From Tribonema minus (lineage: Eukaryota; Sar; Xanthophyceae; Tribonematales; Tribonemataceae), in assembly GCA_017506865.1 (NCBI GenBank), contig JAFCMP010000535.1, forward strand, positions 558,001 to 622,000: DNA of 64,000 nt. Direction: 5' to 3'. How positions within the stretch are numbered: position 1 is the stretch's first letter; each line of letters opens with the position of its first letter. Made by a program: the position numbers and the translations under genes. Positions 1-11,908 of this stretch are shown piece by piece. Below the pieces are notes generated by a model that searched no databases, was not told the DNA's origin, and saw only the letters and a program-made list of their open reading frames with translations.

Positions 1-1067
1 TGCATGCTCGTACTCGCCTAGCGTTACCTCGCGCAGGCCCGGCGGCAGCGGCGGCAGCGCCATGCAGCCGTAGTGGTGGTCGATGAGCAGCGTGCGGAGC
101 GACGGCGGCAGCGGGCCCAGGGGACCATGGAACATGATGCGTGTGTCGCTCTCTTCCTCGCACGTGATGCGCAGGTGCTGCAGGTTCGGCGGCAGCGTCA
201 GCAGCGGGTGCTCGAGACGGTCATCGGCCGAGTTCAGGAGTTCCAGCTCCAGCGTGACGAGGCTATCGGGAAAGGAGGAGAACTGCGTGATGCGCCTGCC
301 GGCGATCACGTCGTCGCGCCACAGCAGGGAGCACCTCACGAGACGCAGCGTGCGCAGGTCACGCGGCAGCTGCAAGCCCGGTCCGATGGTGTACGCCTCG
401 AGGGTCAGCGTGTTGAGGCTGCGCGGCATAATGGTGTCGCCAAGGTCGCGCACAAAGCATTTAGCCTTTCCTCGGTACTCTAGCAGCGTCAGCTCGCGTA
501 GGTGCGGCGGCAGCTGCAGAGGCTGCGGCAGGGACTCCAGGCTGAAGCAATCCAGCACAAGCGAGGCCAGCGTGGGCGGCGCTGCTGCGATAAGTGCTGC
601 CTGCCGCGCATGCCAGATGTCGTCGGCGTCGTCACCACTGGAGCCTTTGACGCAGGATATGTGTATGGCGAGGGAAGTCAGGCTCGGGGGTAGCGAGCTG
701 GGAGCGAAGCCGCCTCTCACACTGATGAGCTTGAGGCTTTGAGGCTAGAGGGTAGCGGTAGCGCTGTAGAAGAGGAAAACCATCCCTCCGCCACCAGGCT
801 CACCACCTGACGGCGCAGCAGCTGGCTGATGACACCAGCAGGGGTGGCTGAGCTGACCACGCTGTCGTCCAGAAGGCTGCAGTCGCCATGCCTGCCATTG
901 CCGTACAGGTGCACTGTGACGGGGATATGCTCAGCGGCTACATCGGAAACCGTGTTGCAGCACGCCCAGGCCTCCGCAGGCAGCAGACACCGCAGTGCGG
1001 CGACCTGCAGAGCGCTCGGCGCGACGTCGGCGCCAGCATGAGCATCTTTGTTACTCGGCTTCGCCAT
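1..1067 (-). pseudogene. FNIP/LRR-type repeat protein, paralogue A (frameshifted; runs off the left edge)
   Basis: The reading frame starts at the ATG at 1067 (MAKPSNKDAHAG...). It has an N-terminal block (LLPAEAWACCNTVSDVAAEH) followed by short Leu/Pro repeats such as LPPSLRTL and LPPLPPGLREVTLGEY, spaced about 22-25 residues apart. This is the look of FNIP/LRR solenoid proteins, which are usually binding scaffolds; no enzyme motif is visible. The frame meets a stop at 717-719, but the homologous repeat frame resumes at about 735 in another frame and stays open to base 1. The break coincides with a perfect 8-bp tandem duplication (731-738 and 739-746); removing one unit restores continuity with paralogue B. 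The gene is therefore called a pseudogene, although a sequencing or allele artefact is possible. The two paralogues share the DDADDIWHAR segment. Confidence 0.7.
731..746. repeat. 8-bp tandem duplication causing a frameshift
   Basis: The unit ttgaggct occurs twice back to back. It lies exactly where the FNIP paralogue A frame shifts, and it has no counterpart in paralogue B. Confidence 0.75.
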
Positions 1068-1689
1068 TTTCTGCACCCGCGCGCACGTTAGGCACCTCAG
1101 CCGCAATTATGCATCACCTGCGCCGTGTGCTATTCACACCTGCGCAAGTGAAGGTAGACACCGTTTGCCGTACACCCCGAAAGCCTTGGTGTTCTAGGTG
1201 GCTGACGTTGCGTCAAAACAACCTTCGAGAAGTTAAACTTCACCTTCAACCCGAAATAAAAGTGTGTGTCTGTGTGTCTGCCAAGAACATGCACTGCCAC
1301 AGATGACAGTTTATCTCCATTGCTTCACAACGCGCATAGCTGACACAACACATGTATGGATTGCTGTACCGCGTGATTTTACTAAAGGCGCATATACTTC
1401 GCACGCACGCGTTAACAGGGCAGCGCAGCCTGAGTGGCGGGTGAATTGTGCACAAACTACCATGCCACTTGCATGCCACTAGAGCTGGCACCACACGAGC
1501 TTTCTTGCTTTTCAATGTGTCTCTCAAGTTCATGAACGCTCAGCGCTGCCAACCTGAAGATAGTCACATGGGAACTTTTGCATCGGGCCTCACCTGAAGA
1601 TGCATGGCTGAAGCCAAATGACATGATATGGCAATTACGGCACATCTATTTGCAATGATCACTAATCATCATCTCGTAAAGCAGCATAT

Positions 1690-1890
1690 CGCGCATGATG
1701 TGCATATACCGCACCATATCTGGCAAGCAAGCACCTGCATGCATCAGGGTGAGCTTGGTCATTGACAACAAGGTTCTGGACGGCGCACATGGCAGGTCTA
1801 AGCAACACGTGCAATTGTTGAGCGGCTTAGGGAGTACTGCCAGCATAGCGTGCGCTGGCATAGGGCACGTTGAGCGCCAGGATGCTTAGA
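1690..1890 (+). pseudogene. Decayed copy of the coaX first exon
   Basis: The frame at 1695-1889 reads ISGKQAPACIRVSLVIDNKV, which aligns with the coaX exon 1 start MSGEQAPGRIWVSLMIGNSK at 6234. DNA similarity is clear from about 1720 to 1800 and then fades. The glycine-asparagine-serine phosphate motif (IGNS) is altered to IDNK and no later coaX exons follow. Together with the FNIP copy to its left, it indicates an old segmental duplication of an FNIP-coaX block. I see no other gene between 1067 and 2440. Confidence 0.65.
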
Positions 1891-2442
1891 GCACCACGCA
1901 CCAGAAAAACCAAGGAAGAAAAATCAGTGCCGCAGAACCTGATGATTCACCGCACATGCATTATGACATTCAATGGACGCACAAAGCTGTACTACTGGGT
2001 ATCTCAGCCACCACCGCATGGCCATCTCAGCGACTACTGCTCCGAGAGTCTCGACTGCATGCGCGCTTTGACCAGCACGACTCGCCATACCTGACCTCGC
2101 GCTGCTGGACCGCATAAGATCCCACACACGCCCGCTTCATGACCGCGCCCCCCATGCCTTCAAGCCGCTGGCGCTGCATCGCGGCCTGTCCTCCAGCGTA
2201 GCTCGTTGCTATGCTGAGCTGCGCGTAGCCTCCGAATCCATCCCTACCTGCAGCACAGCACGCGCCCGCTGCTGCACACTGCACTGTTCCCGCTTACACG
2301 CACCCCCTCCGCCTTCGCCGCTGCGTCGACGTCGCCGCTTGCATACTTCCGCCGATGCCGCTGCGTGCGCCGCCGGTGCAGGGGCGGCCAGCGCGGCGAC
2401 AGCTGTTCCGCGCTTCCCCCTGCCGCTGCACGGCGCTGTCAC

Positions 2443-3978
2443 TCATCACGCGCTCTGTACGACACCTCCACGTGCCTCCCCGGCGCGCTCAAGGGCTCCT
2501 CCAGTGCGCTCATGTCGACGTCCATACCGTGCCGCAACAGGCGCAACGATGCTGGCAGCGCCGCCGGCAGTTACACTCCGTTGACGCGCAGCTCCTGCAG
2601 GCCCTGCGGCAGCGGCGGCAGCTGAGCATCGCTGCTGCTGCCCTCCTCGTTCTTATGACCCCACAGCCAGCATGTGAAGTGAGTGAGCGTGGTGGGCAGA
2701 GGACCGATGGCCAAGCGCAGGCTCCCGCCTGGTATCGGTCCCGCCAGTGTCAGCCGTTGAAGATTGCCGCCGATTGCAGTAGCTAGCGCGTCACACACCC
2801 GCTGCGGCGTGCACCAGTCACGTAGCTCCAGCGCCTCTAGGCATGGCGGCAGCGGTGCCTGCAGTGCGTGGTCGTACTCGCCTAGCGTCAGCTCACGCAG
2901 GCCCGGAGGCAGTGGCGGCAGCTCTGCGGCCTCATAGTGGTCGACGAACAGCGTGCGCAGCGATGGCGGCAGCGGGCCGAGGGAGCCATCAAATGTGACA
3001 TAATCCCTGTTGGCATCTTCAGACGTGATGCGCAGGTGCTCGATGCGCGGCGGCAGCATCAGCATTGGTTGCTCATCACAGTCGCTGTCGATGGCAAAGT
3101 ACAGAGACTCCAGTTCCAGAGTGATGAGGCTCTCAGGGAACAAAGGAAACTGTGTCTTGCTGCTGTCGTTCACACCGGTGCCGCCGCCGCCGCCGCCTCT
3201 GCCGCTGGTTACCACGGGCCATTTGAGCGTGCAGCCCGCCAGACCCCAAAGGGCGCAGGTTGCTCGGCAGCCTTAAGTCCGAGACAACAGTAAACGCTTC
3301 GAGGGTTAGCGTGTCGAGGCTGCTCGGCAGAATGGTATCACTGATGGGCTGCGAAAAGTCTCTCGTTTCCCAGGATTGCCGCAGCAGCGTCAGCTCCCGC
3401 AGTCGTGGCGGCATCTGCAGAGGATGCGGCAGCGACTGCAAGTTGTAGCAGTCAAGGTCCAAGGAGGCCAGCGTGGGCGGCACTGCTGCGATAAGTGCTG
3501 CCAGCCTCGCATGCCAAATGTCGTCCGCATCGCCGCCATCGGAGCCATTGACCTTCAGTATTTGCACAGTCAGTGAAGTCAGGCCTTGTGGCAGCGGGAT
3601 GGTAGCAATGCCGTCTGCCATGTTGGCGAGGTGGAGCCATTGAATGGTAGAGGGCATCACAACACACAAGGAGGACTCCTCGAAGGCGAACCGTCCCTCC
3701 GCCACCAGGCCCACCACCTTGCGGCGCAGCAGCCGGGTGACGACACCAGGAGGGGTTGCTGAGCTGACCACTGTGCTATTTAGAAAACTGCGATTCTCAG
3801 GCCTGCCATCGCCGTACAAGTGCAGCCAGACCGGGGCATGCTCAACAGCTACAGCGAACAGCGTCCTGCTGCAGGCCCAGGCCTCCGCAGGCAGCAGACT
3901 CCTCTGTGCAGCGACCTGCAGAGCGCCAAGCAGAAGGTCGGCATGCGTCCGCTCAGGTTGGCCCCTCCTTCTCGCCAT
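2443..3978 (-). pseudogene. FNIP/LRR-type repeat protein, paralogue B (frameshift and in-frame stop)
   Basis: The ATG is at 3978 (MARRRGQPERTHADLLLGAL). The N-terminal block LLPAEAWACSRTLF matches paralogue A, then Leu/Pro repeats follow (IPLPQGLTSLTVQ, LPPRLRELTLL-like, LPPSLRTLFVDHYEAAELPP, LPPLPPGLRELTLGEY). The first frame ends at 3133, but from about 3245 downstream the homologous repeats continue in another frame to a TAA at 2571. The switch needs a single-base change around 3240-3255. The frame after the TAA again reads repeat-like sequence (LPAALPASLRLLRHGMDVDM) as far as about 2443, so the TAA may be a nonsense mutation. The product would be a non-enzymatic repeat scaffold. An unusual intron or assembly error are alternatives. 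Confidence 0.65.
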
Positions 3979-4224
3979 CTAGATCTGCCGGCGCACGTGT
4001 ACGAGCCCACGATGGATTACCAATACTTGAAGTTCCGCAAAAACTTCCCGTCATCCCGCGACTGACACTGTAAGTTCAAATCCCGCAGTCATCGCCGCCG
4101 CTGCGTTTGCAGTGCACTTGACAGCCTCTGCCATCAAGCCCGCGTCAGCCATCCTGTCTGCACAGTGCCTCTTGCACGGTACACTGGGCTGCTGAGTAGG
4201 TGCAGAATCGACCAGGCTGACATC

Positions 4225-4737
4225 ATGGCAGTCAACACGGCTCTGCTGGCCTCGGCCTGCTTTCTTTTCTTCGCGGCCTATGTCAACCTAAATGATCCGG
4301 ATGCGTGGCTGTGGTCCACGTCATACGGATCGGCAGGGCTCCTGTGCGCGGCGTGCGCCCTCACCGCCGCCAGGAACTCCGTCCTGCACGCTGCCGCCCT
4401 CGCTGCCAGCCTGGCGTCATTCTGCTTGTCAGCCTACAGCTTTTCCCAACTGGATGGGATCAACACCAGCGGCATCAGCGGCGCCTTTGGAGTGTTTGAG
4501 ATTGAGTATGTGAGGGAGGGAGGTGGCGCGCTGCTGCAGCTGCTCGCCATGCTGATCTGCGCTCGGGTCACAGACGACAGGGCGGCGAAGGGGAGCAGCA
4601 GCGGCTTGGGATCCGGTGTGTCGGTCGCAGCAGTGCTGGTGGCATCAGTGGCCATTGGCCTAGGGCTCTACCTGCCAGGATACTACCGGAATTTGGGGGT
4701 CGGGATACCAGAGCACTGCGGGGGGGAAGGCCTTTAA
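4225..4737 (+). CDS. TMEM220-family integral membrane protein
   Basis: This is a single-exon gene of 170 residues. The ATG at 4225 (MAVNTALLASACFLFFAAYV) was chosen because the longer open frame upstream begins with GTG. There are four likely membrane helices, at about residues 4-22, 34-50, 54-72 and 100-115, plus a last hydrophobic segment at about 133-152. The VNLNDPDAWLW motif after helix 1 is the hallmark of the TMEM220 family, whose molecular role is unknown. The EIEYVREGGGALLQLLAML segment also fits the family pattern. A consensus AATAAA lies about 110 bases after the stop. It is the only intact single-exon gene here and lies between the FNIP cluster and coaX. Confidence 0.82.
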   Translation: MAVNTALLASACFLFFAAYVNLNDPDAWLWSTSYGSAGLLCAACALTAARNSVLHAAALAASLASFCLSAYSFSQLDGINTSGISGAFGVFEIEYVREGGGALLQLLAMLICARVTDDRAAKGSSSGLGSGVSVAAVLVASVAIGLGLYLPGYYRNLGVGIPEHCGGEGL

Positions 4738-4843
4738 AGTGCCGACAGTGGAGTGTAAGTGTTGTCGCTGGCTATTCAGTAGCGACTGTTGTGTAGAAAT
4801 CCATTGATATGTGTTCCCTCACCTCCAGCCTGAGGATAGTTGT

Positions 4844-4852
4844 AAATAAAGT
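4844..4852 (+). promoter_or_regulatory. Candidate polyadenylation signal of the TMEM220 gene
   Basis: An AATAAA core sits in the sequence tgtaaataaagtt, about 110 bases downstream of the stop codon on the same strand. Only position and consensus support it. Confidence 0.4.
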
Positions 4853-5219
4853 TAAACGTGTTGTCACCCGTGTGCGCGTCTGCAGGTGCCTTGCCGTTGC
4901 TGCGCAAATGATATTTGGTGGAAGGTGTTGTGTTTAATCAGCACCAGCCGCAGGCACGGCTATATTGCGCCAAGCTGGCTGTGTTTGCACCAGCAAGAGC
5001 CAACAAGCGATACTTCGCCATGACACACACGTGCAGGCACTGCGCCGTGTAAGCCTGGTCTCGGCGCTGCAGCTGTGGAGACATATCAGTCGCAGTATAA
5101 CACCAGGCCTCGTAGTGCAGAACAGAGCACCGCTTCCTAGCACCTCATAGCTCTGCGTGCAACGTCCGATGAGGTTGTCTCGTGTCTTGAGTAGTTGAAT
5201 TTTAGTGTCGCAGTTGCTC

Positions 5220-5640
5220 GTTCCTACCTCCACCGCCCCCATGGCAGCTGCAGCCAACCGCCCGTGGGTTTGAACTCGAGCGAGGCAGGCGGCAGGAGGA
5301 GGCAGCGAAGGTAGGGCAAGGATCCAGACAGCATCAGTCAGTGCCACCAGTGGAGAGACTGGGTTCCCCCAGGTGGTGACACTGCCAGCTGCACTTGGAC
5401 ACCTTCCCCTACACCAGCAACAGGACAATACTTCATTGCTTTGTGTACATAAAATGGTCTTGTGCCTACCCTGCCTGATTGGACCTTGGCGTAGTAAAGG
5501 GGAACAGGCGTATGAATGTAAAGTTTTTGCGGAGGCCTTAAGGAAGCAGCAGCGTAGTGCCATCACACTTGTTGTCTGGCACAGGCCAACAACATGCGGC
5601 ATGTAGCTGAAGCAGAGCCCTAGCTGGTAGGCAACAAAGA
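5220..5640 (+). repeat. Interspersed repeat family, copy 1
   Basis: This stretch has no convincing gene. It is similar, in inverted orientation, to 40,330-40,990, and its last part to 43,845-43,990. Shared landmarks, after reverse complementing one copy, are a segment around gaactcgagcgaggcaggcg, a motif around cccccaggtggt, and the end segment around aacaggcgtatgaatg. The copies are well diverged. It could be a non-autonomous transposon or SINE-like unit; I see no clean terminal repeats. Confidence 0.55.
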
Positions 5641-5745
5641 AAGCCCCCCCACACCCTCCCCTTTGTTGCTTTGAGCGGGGGGTCAGGGTCAGGTGAGGGG
5701 GGGGAAGATGGCACAGAGACTGGGGTTCCCCCAGGTGTTGACACT

Positions 5746-5990
5746 AAGCAGCACGGGCACGTCGATGTGAGGCATAAAATGCGAGCAAGCAACCCGACTG
5801 CGAGAAGCAGCCACACGGCGAGCAAGGGGAGGGCACCCAGTTGGTGCTTCACACGCAAGGAGCACGGCACGTCGACGCCAGAAACAAAAAATGCGAGCAG
5901 AGCACCCCGGTTGCGCGAAGCAGCTGACTTCACGCAGCTGCCAGGGTGCTCGCATTTTTTGCTCCTCACGTCGACGTGGCCGTGCTGCTT
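5746..5990. repeat. Fold-back (inverted-repeat) element
   Basis: The left arm at 5746-5785 and right arm at 5949-5990 are inverted copies about 40 bases long with few mismatches. Both contain an aagcagcacg start and an aaaatgcgag end on the arm strand. A third, direct copy of the arm lies at 5856-5896, and a further related inverted copy lies at about 6005-6052. The structure resembles a MITE or fold-back transposon remnant. It sits just upstream of coaX, so it could affect that promoter. Confidence 0.65.
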
Positions 5991-6233
5991 GTGTGTGGAT
6001 TAACACTGGGTGCTCCTTGGTTGGCTGCTTCTCGCAGCCGGGTTGCTCGCATCGACGTTGTGTCAATCCCGGCAGATGAATCTCAATTACGGATTTGAAG
6101 TTCAAAAGATCCAGGTTGTGAGAAGTGTTTCTACGGTGCGCCAATGCTGATGCTCTTGCCAGCTGGTGTCATGTAGCAATAACAAGGCACCGTGTCAAAG
6201 CCACTCGATCGCTCAGCGCATTCACACGCCACA

Positions 6234-9200
6234 ATGTCTGGCGAGCAAGCACCAGGTCGTATCTGGGTGAGCTTGATGATCGGCAATAGCAAGCTGCACT
6301 GGGCCGCTCACACCGCAGCTCAAAGCGATGCATGCATAGCTGAGACATGGGACAGCCCGCACCTGCACCCGTCAGAGCCAGACGAGTACGAGAGGCAACA
6401 GGGTGACGCGGGACTGCCGCTGGCATGTGTGCCGGAAGCCGCCAGGCAGCTGCTTGCAGAGGTGAGTGACGTGGAGGCATGACATCTGGTCAATGTCTGC
6501 TGGTGCCGCTGGAACCGCGGTACCTAATGGTGGTTGATCGTCTTGTCGTCCTCCTTTCTGTTCCCACCATAGCCGCTGTTGTCGAAGCTTGTGGTCCATT
6601 GCATCAACATGATGTGGGTGTTGTGCTGCAGTGTGTGTGCACACCTGCCAGTGGCCCTGAGCAAGCCATTACGTCATTCTATGAGCGCAAGCCGCAGCAG
6701 TGTCACCAATGTCCTGTTGTTGTTAACCCATCGATCAACGTCGCCAGGCAGGGGGCCACACGAAACGGCGCTTATCACCTGGCCGATCGCTGGCTGCGTA
6801 CGCTGTCATGCGTTGAAGTAATCACGACTTCAGAAGCTTGTCCCTGCAAGGCTCTCAGCTGCCACTCGGCCATCAAAATGTCAGCACCGTTACGCAGCTG
6901 TGCCGGGCGGCGGGCAGGTGTGCGCCAGTATGCAGTGCCCCCTCAGGACTGACTGCTCACTGGCTGCAGCAAGTGGCACTCATCCGAGAAGCCTCTCAAA
7001 GCGCCTCACGCCAACACCGCGCTCGCGCCCTGCCACCCCAAAAGCACTGGCTCACGCACGCCGCGCTCACTGCCGCTCACCAACTCTCCCCATCAGGGTG
7101 GCTGGCAATTAGACCCGAGCGGCGCCTCTTTCCTTGTCCCGCAAGACGGCCTCTGGATGGCATCCGTGGTGCCGCGGGAAGCGGAGCTCTGGCGGCAGCG
7201 ATGCTCAGCGATGCGCTGCATAGCGGGCGGCGAGGGCAGCGATGTCATCGCTATGGCGGGGGGTGCTAGCTATCCGACGCTGGGGGTGGACAGGGCTCTG
7301 GCGTTGCGCGGCGCGGGCAGCGCGTATGGCTTCCCGGTGCTGGTCATCGACTGCGGCAGCGCCATGACCTACAAGTGAGTAAGCGCACGCGTACTCGCTT
7401 GAACAGCAATCGCCCACGTTGAGGCCATGGCAAGCGTTCAGTGTTAGGATCAGCCCCTGGCGCTGCACGGCGCTGGCAGCACGTGCGGCTTCCCAGTGCC
7501 GGTCAGCGACAGCGGCAGCGCCATGACCTACAAGTGAGCATGCATGCTGAAACAGCAAGTACCTACTTGAGGTTGAGGCTATTGAAGATCATGGATGAGA
7601 GGTAGGATCGGTTACTGGCGCTGCGACGCGCGGGCAGCGTGTACGGCTTCCCGGTGCTGATTGTCAACTGCGGCAGTGCTATGACGTACAAGTGTCTGTG
7701 CATGCTGAACATAGCACATACCTACCTGAAGATGGCAGTATCTGGTTGAGGGGGTAGGATTGGTCCTTGGTGCTGTGTGGCGCGGCTGGCTGCTTGATGC
7801 TGGTCATTGGCTATGGCAGCGCCATGAGTCATGACCTCCTTGTGAGTAGGTTACTTTGCACAGCACATCCACGGTTACGTTACCTGCGTTGACCTCTAAA
7901 CAAGTGGCCACAATTATTGTGGACGATCATTGCTGGCAATATCACAGAGAGTGCACGCAGCGGAATGCCATTCACCTGAATCACTGTTTCAATGGGGATG
8001 TTGCGACATCTGTCATCTGCGACAAGTGTTGTGCAATGCTGCGGGCGCGCCGGTCGCTCATGTGTGCGGCCTGGGATTAACGCAAGCATTTCGCAGCCCC
8101 GTTCGTGCGGATGTGGCAGTGCTCTGCAGCGTGCACGCCAGCGCACGTGGGTGCTCTTGAAGCTGACCTTCTAGACCGGCTCGTCCGCTAGACATGCCTG
8201 GTAATGCCTGCATTGACACTGATGGTAAGAGGGGCAGCTGCCGCACATGCGCATGTGCAGATCGGCTGGGTTCATTCAATTCTAAAGCACTTGCAATGTG
8301 TGTGCTAAGTCGGTCAATGACAGCACCACGAGCCAGCTCCCGCCGTCTGCTCAAACACTACCGAGAGTGAATGCGAGCCACAAGCTCTGCCATCAGGCCA
8401 CAAACCGTCTCTCATCAGAGTGAGATTGGGGCCTTGGCAGCACTGACAGTTAGAAGTTGCTGAGCGCTGATGTGACACCATCAATAATAAGCCCAAACTT
8501 GAAGCCAACGTCGCCAGCTTCTCAACAAAAGGGTTTGAAAGACCTTCAGCTTACAGTCTTACACGTTCACTTGAGGGATGCTGCTCTAACTGCAACCCGC
8601 GTGACGGCAGTGCTGTACAGGTCAGGTGCCAGTGCTCAGTCAGGGATACGTGATAGGTAGGTTTCTGGCACTGCAGCGTGTTGTGACAGTTTTATGTACC
8701 AACCCACAACTGGCACTTCTGCTTTACGCTGCCTGAGTATGAGATACTTTCTGCTTCACGCTGCCTGAGTATGAGATGCTTGTGCATCCACAGTGATCAC
8801 ATTTATGTTTTCGCTGTGTTAGTGAGTGATCAGTCTGCTGATGCTCAACCTACACATCTGCTCTTGCAGCGGCGCAAACGCTGCTGGAGAGATGGAGGGA
8901 GGGGCCATCGTGCCTGGTCTCAGGCTGCAGCTCCAGGCGCTGGGAGCAGGCACAGCACAAGTCAATGAGGTGCACCACTTCTGACAATGTTGACCACTCC
9001 AGAGTATGTCCTACGTTGTCGTTGTGCAATCTGCATTCTGCAAAGTGGTTCCAATGCAGTATTCACATACTTCGACGTGCCTCTTTGTAGAGTGGTCATA
9101 CTGCAGGTACCACGTGTGCAGTACACATGTCAACGCTTGGAGGAGCTTGCAGCACATCTAGCTCGAATCATCATAAGCAGTGAAGTAGCGCACAAACAGG

Positions 9201-11876
9201 GGCTTTAGGGCCTGGCCTCAGGCAGCTGTGGCAGCCCCTGAGCGAGCACAGAGCTAATCACCGAGGCGCACACCTCCTGCATTGCGCATGCAAAGTTTCT
9301 CTTATAGGCATGTGGCGCGCGGTATTCGAGCCATGGTGCTCAAAGCTGAGCATGTCCGCTTACCCACTGCTGCTAGTATGAAGGTATGCTGAGCTGCGGC
9401 AGACCGTTGGCAGTTGCCTCTATCTGACTGTTGCGCACTTGAAATGGTACAGGCGGAGAGCTCATGCATGAATCAGCCAACACTGAGGGGAAAACCATAC
9501 GTCAGCAACTATTTTTTAATAGTTCAACATTGATTGTCATGCGCATGCTGGGGCTTTTTTGCGCTTTATGAAGAACTGATAGAGAGGAAGGACACTGTCT
9601 GTCTGTGTGATGCTGCTGTAGAGTTCGGATTGAAGTTAGTGCAACACATCAAGGCTGGTGCTCAACTGCAGTACATACATACCAGATATACTTCTGTTGC
9701 AGCATATTGGCCGTTGCCGTTTGCATCCTTGATGGTCACGGCAGTCACACTCGCCGGTGGAGACTACAAATACATATTCGTGCAGCGCACGACTGGCGTT
9801 GGCCTCCTGTTGCGTTGGGCACCTTGGCATCCACCTCTGGCCGTGTGGAACAGCAGGCTCAGCGAGCGACGGCGCTCGACGTTGCACCAATTCTGCAGTA
9901 CCTCTGACCCTGATGCTGTCGCCATCGTTTTACATTGGTCCCGTGCGCAGGTGGACCAGCCCACCTGTGACGACAGCTCTCGTGGTTGCGTCAACTTTTA
10001 AACAGTATATCCGCCTCTGTGCTTCCGCCACCGATTTTTTAATCAACGTACTGTTTTGTTTTTATTTTTGCGTCGGCCCCATGCGCAGGTAGACCTGCCC
10101 GTCTGCGATGATAGTCATCAGCTGCCTCCGTGCTGGGCGCTCAGCACCAAGGGGGCAGTGCTCAGCGGCGTGGTGCGCACCATGCTGGCGGGCGCGCGCG
10201 AGTTTGTGCGCGACTGGTGGAGCCGCCACGCCGACAGGTGCGCTGTGTGTACCACGTGTGTACTCTGTGTGTACTTCGTGTGTACACTCACCCTTGAGCG
10301 CGTGTCATAGCCACTGCCCGTGCCGACACGTGCGCTGTGTGTACTCTGCGTGTACTACGTGTGTACACTCGCCCTTGAGAGCGTGTCATATCCACTGTCC
10401 GCTCTGATAAATGCACATGGAATGCTGGCTGTTAGAAGCACCTTGCCGAAGCATGTCGGTTGCGTCCGCATGCCGGCGGGCTCGCGCGAATTCGTGCGCG
10501 ACTGGTGGGCCCGGCACGCCGACAGGTGGAGTACGTGCTCTCGCTCCAGGCGCGTGCTGTTTTCAGTGTTCCATTTGGGGGGGGCGGTTTGCACAGAGCC
10601 TCTTAGGTACGAGACCATTGAAGTTGGGTACACAAAGTGAAGTTGCGTATCATCGACACATATGCTGGCGGGCGCGCGAGAGTTTGTGCGCGACTGGTGG
10701 AGCCGGCACGCCGACAGGTATACTGCGTGTACTACGTGTGTACTCTTGCGCTTGAGCGCGTGTCATAGCCACTGTCCGTGCCGACAGGTGTGCTGCGTGT
10801 GCTCTGCGTGTACTGCGCGCGTACACTCACCCGTGAGCGCGTGTCTTAGCCACTGTCTGTGCCGACAGGTGTGCTGCATGTACTCTGCGTGTACTACGTG
10901 TGTACACTCGCCCTTGCGTGCGTGTCATACTCACTGATTCTCTGGAGGACACAGTTGGTAGTTCGCTGTTAGCATTATAGTGTTCCGCAGCACATCAGGT
11001 GCATACGAGTACTGCTACACTCTGCGACAGTTTCGCATCTGTCACAGCAGGTGAGCAATGTACTCCTTACTTACTTGCCGGCAGTGTCCGCCCTCAACAC
11101 TGACGTTGAAGTTGTTTGGGGGTCGCAGTGAGCACCGCCAATGCTCCCACGGCATAGCAGCCAACTCACTTAGGGTTAGGGTTAGGGTCAGGGTTAGGCT
11201 TGTTCTGAGACACCAACTTCTGGGCGCTGCACATGTTCAGTCAGAATGCTTCCGATGCGGTGCGCTGCCATGCTCTCTTGCCATACTTCAAGTATGTGTA
11301 TCACATGTCCATATCATTGTGCACTCTGTTGCGGCCGCGGCAGCCATGTTGTCATCACGGGGGGATGCTGCACCTTATACCTTATGACAATGTGTATCGA
11401 TGCGCACTGAGGATCACATCTGAATGACAGCAGGTTGTATATTAATGCCCACAGTGCTTTGAAGAATGCTGTCTAAGACCGTGTTTTCGTGTGCTGTGTT
11501 TGCGCTCTGGCAGCCACGTCGTCATCACGGGGGGAGGGGGAGCGCTGCTGCACTGCCTGCTCGCGCAGTCGTGGAGGGACAGGGAGCCGGCAGAGGCAGA
11601 GGTAAGCACACTGTTGGAGCAGATGGCAGTTATATGCTCATTACCGTACTAGGGTCAGGGTCAGCGCTAAGTGCGTCACTAGACAGACTACAATACATTC
11701 ACTTCTACTGTAGCAGCCCACGACTGGCGTCGGTCTTCTGTTGCATTGGTCACCTTGAAGTCTGCCCCTGCCGGTGTGGCGCAACAGGGTACATAGTGAG
11801 CAACAGCTCTCTACATTGCCTCACACAACATTGCGGTCTCGTTGTCCGCGTTGCAGTAGCATCACAATGGGATGGG

Positions 11877-11908
<32 letters not shown>

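Noticed and set aside
2209-2786. Several overlapping open frames with Arg/Ala-rich translations
   Set aside because: They are high-GC shadow frames opposite or next to the FNIP pseudogene, with no family motif.
6192-6233. Longer N-terminus for coaX
   Set aside because: The upstream open frame begins at a GTG; the first ATG is at 6234, next to the conserved motif.
10231-10935. CRISPR-like array (regular repeats)
   Set aside because: The repeats are exon/donor junction copies in a eukaryotic intron, with no distinct spacers of constant length and no cas genes.
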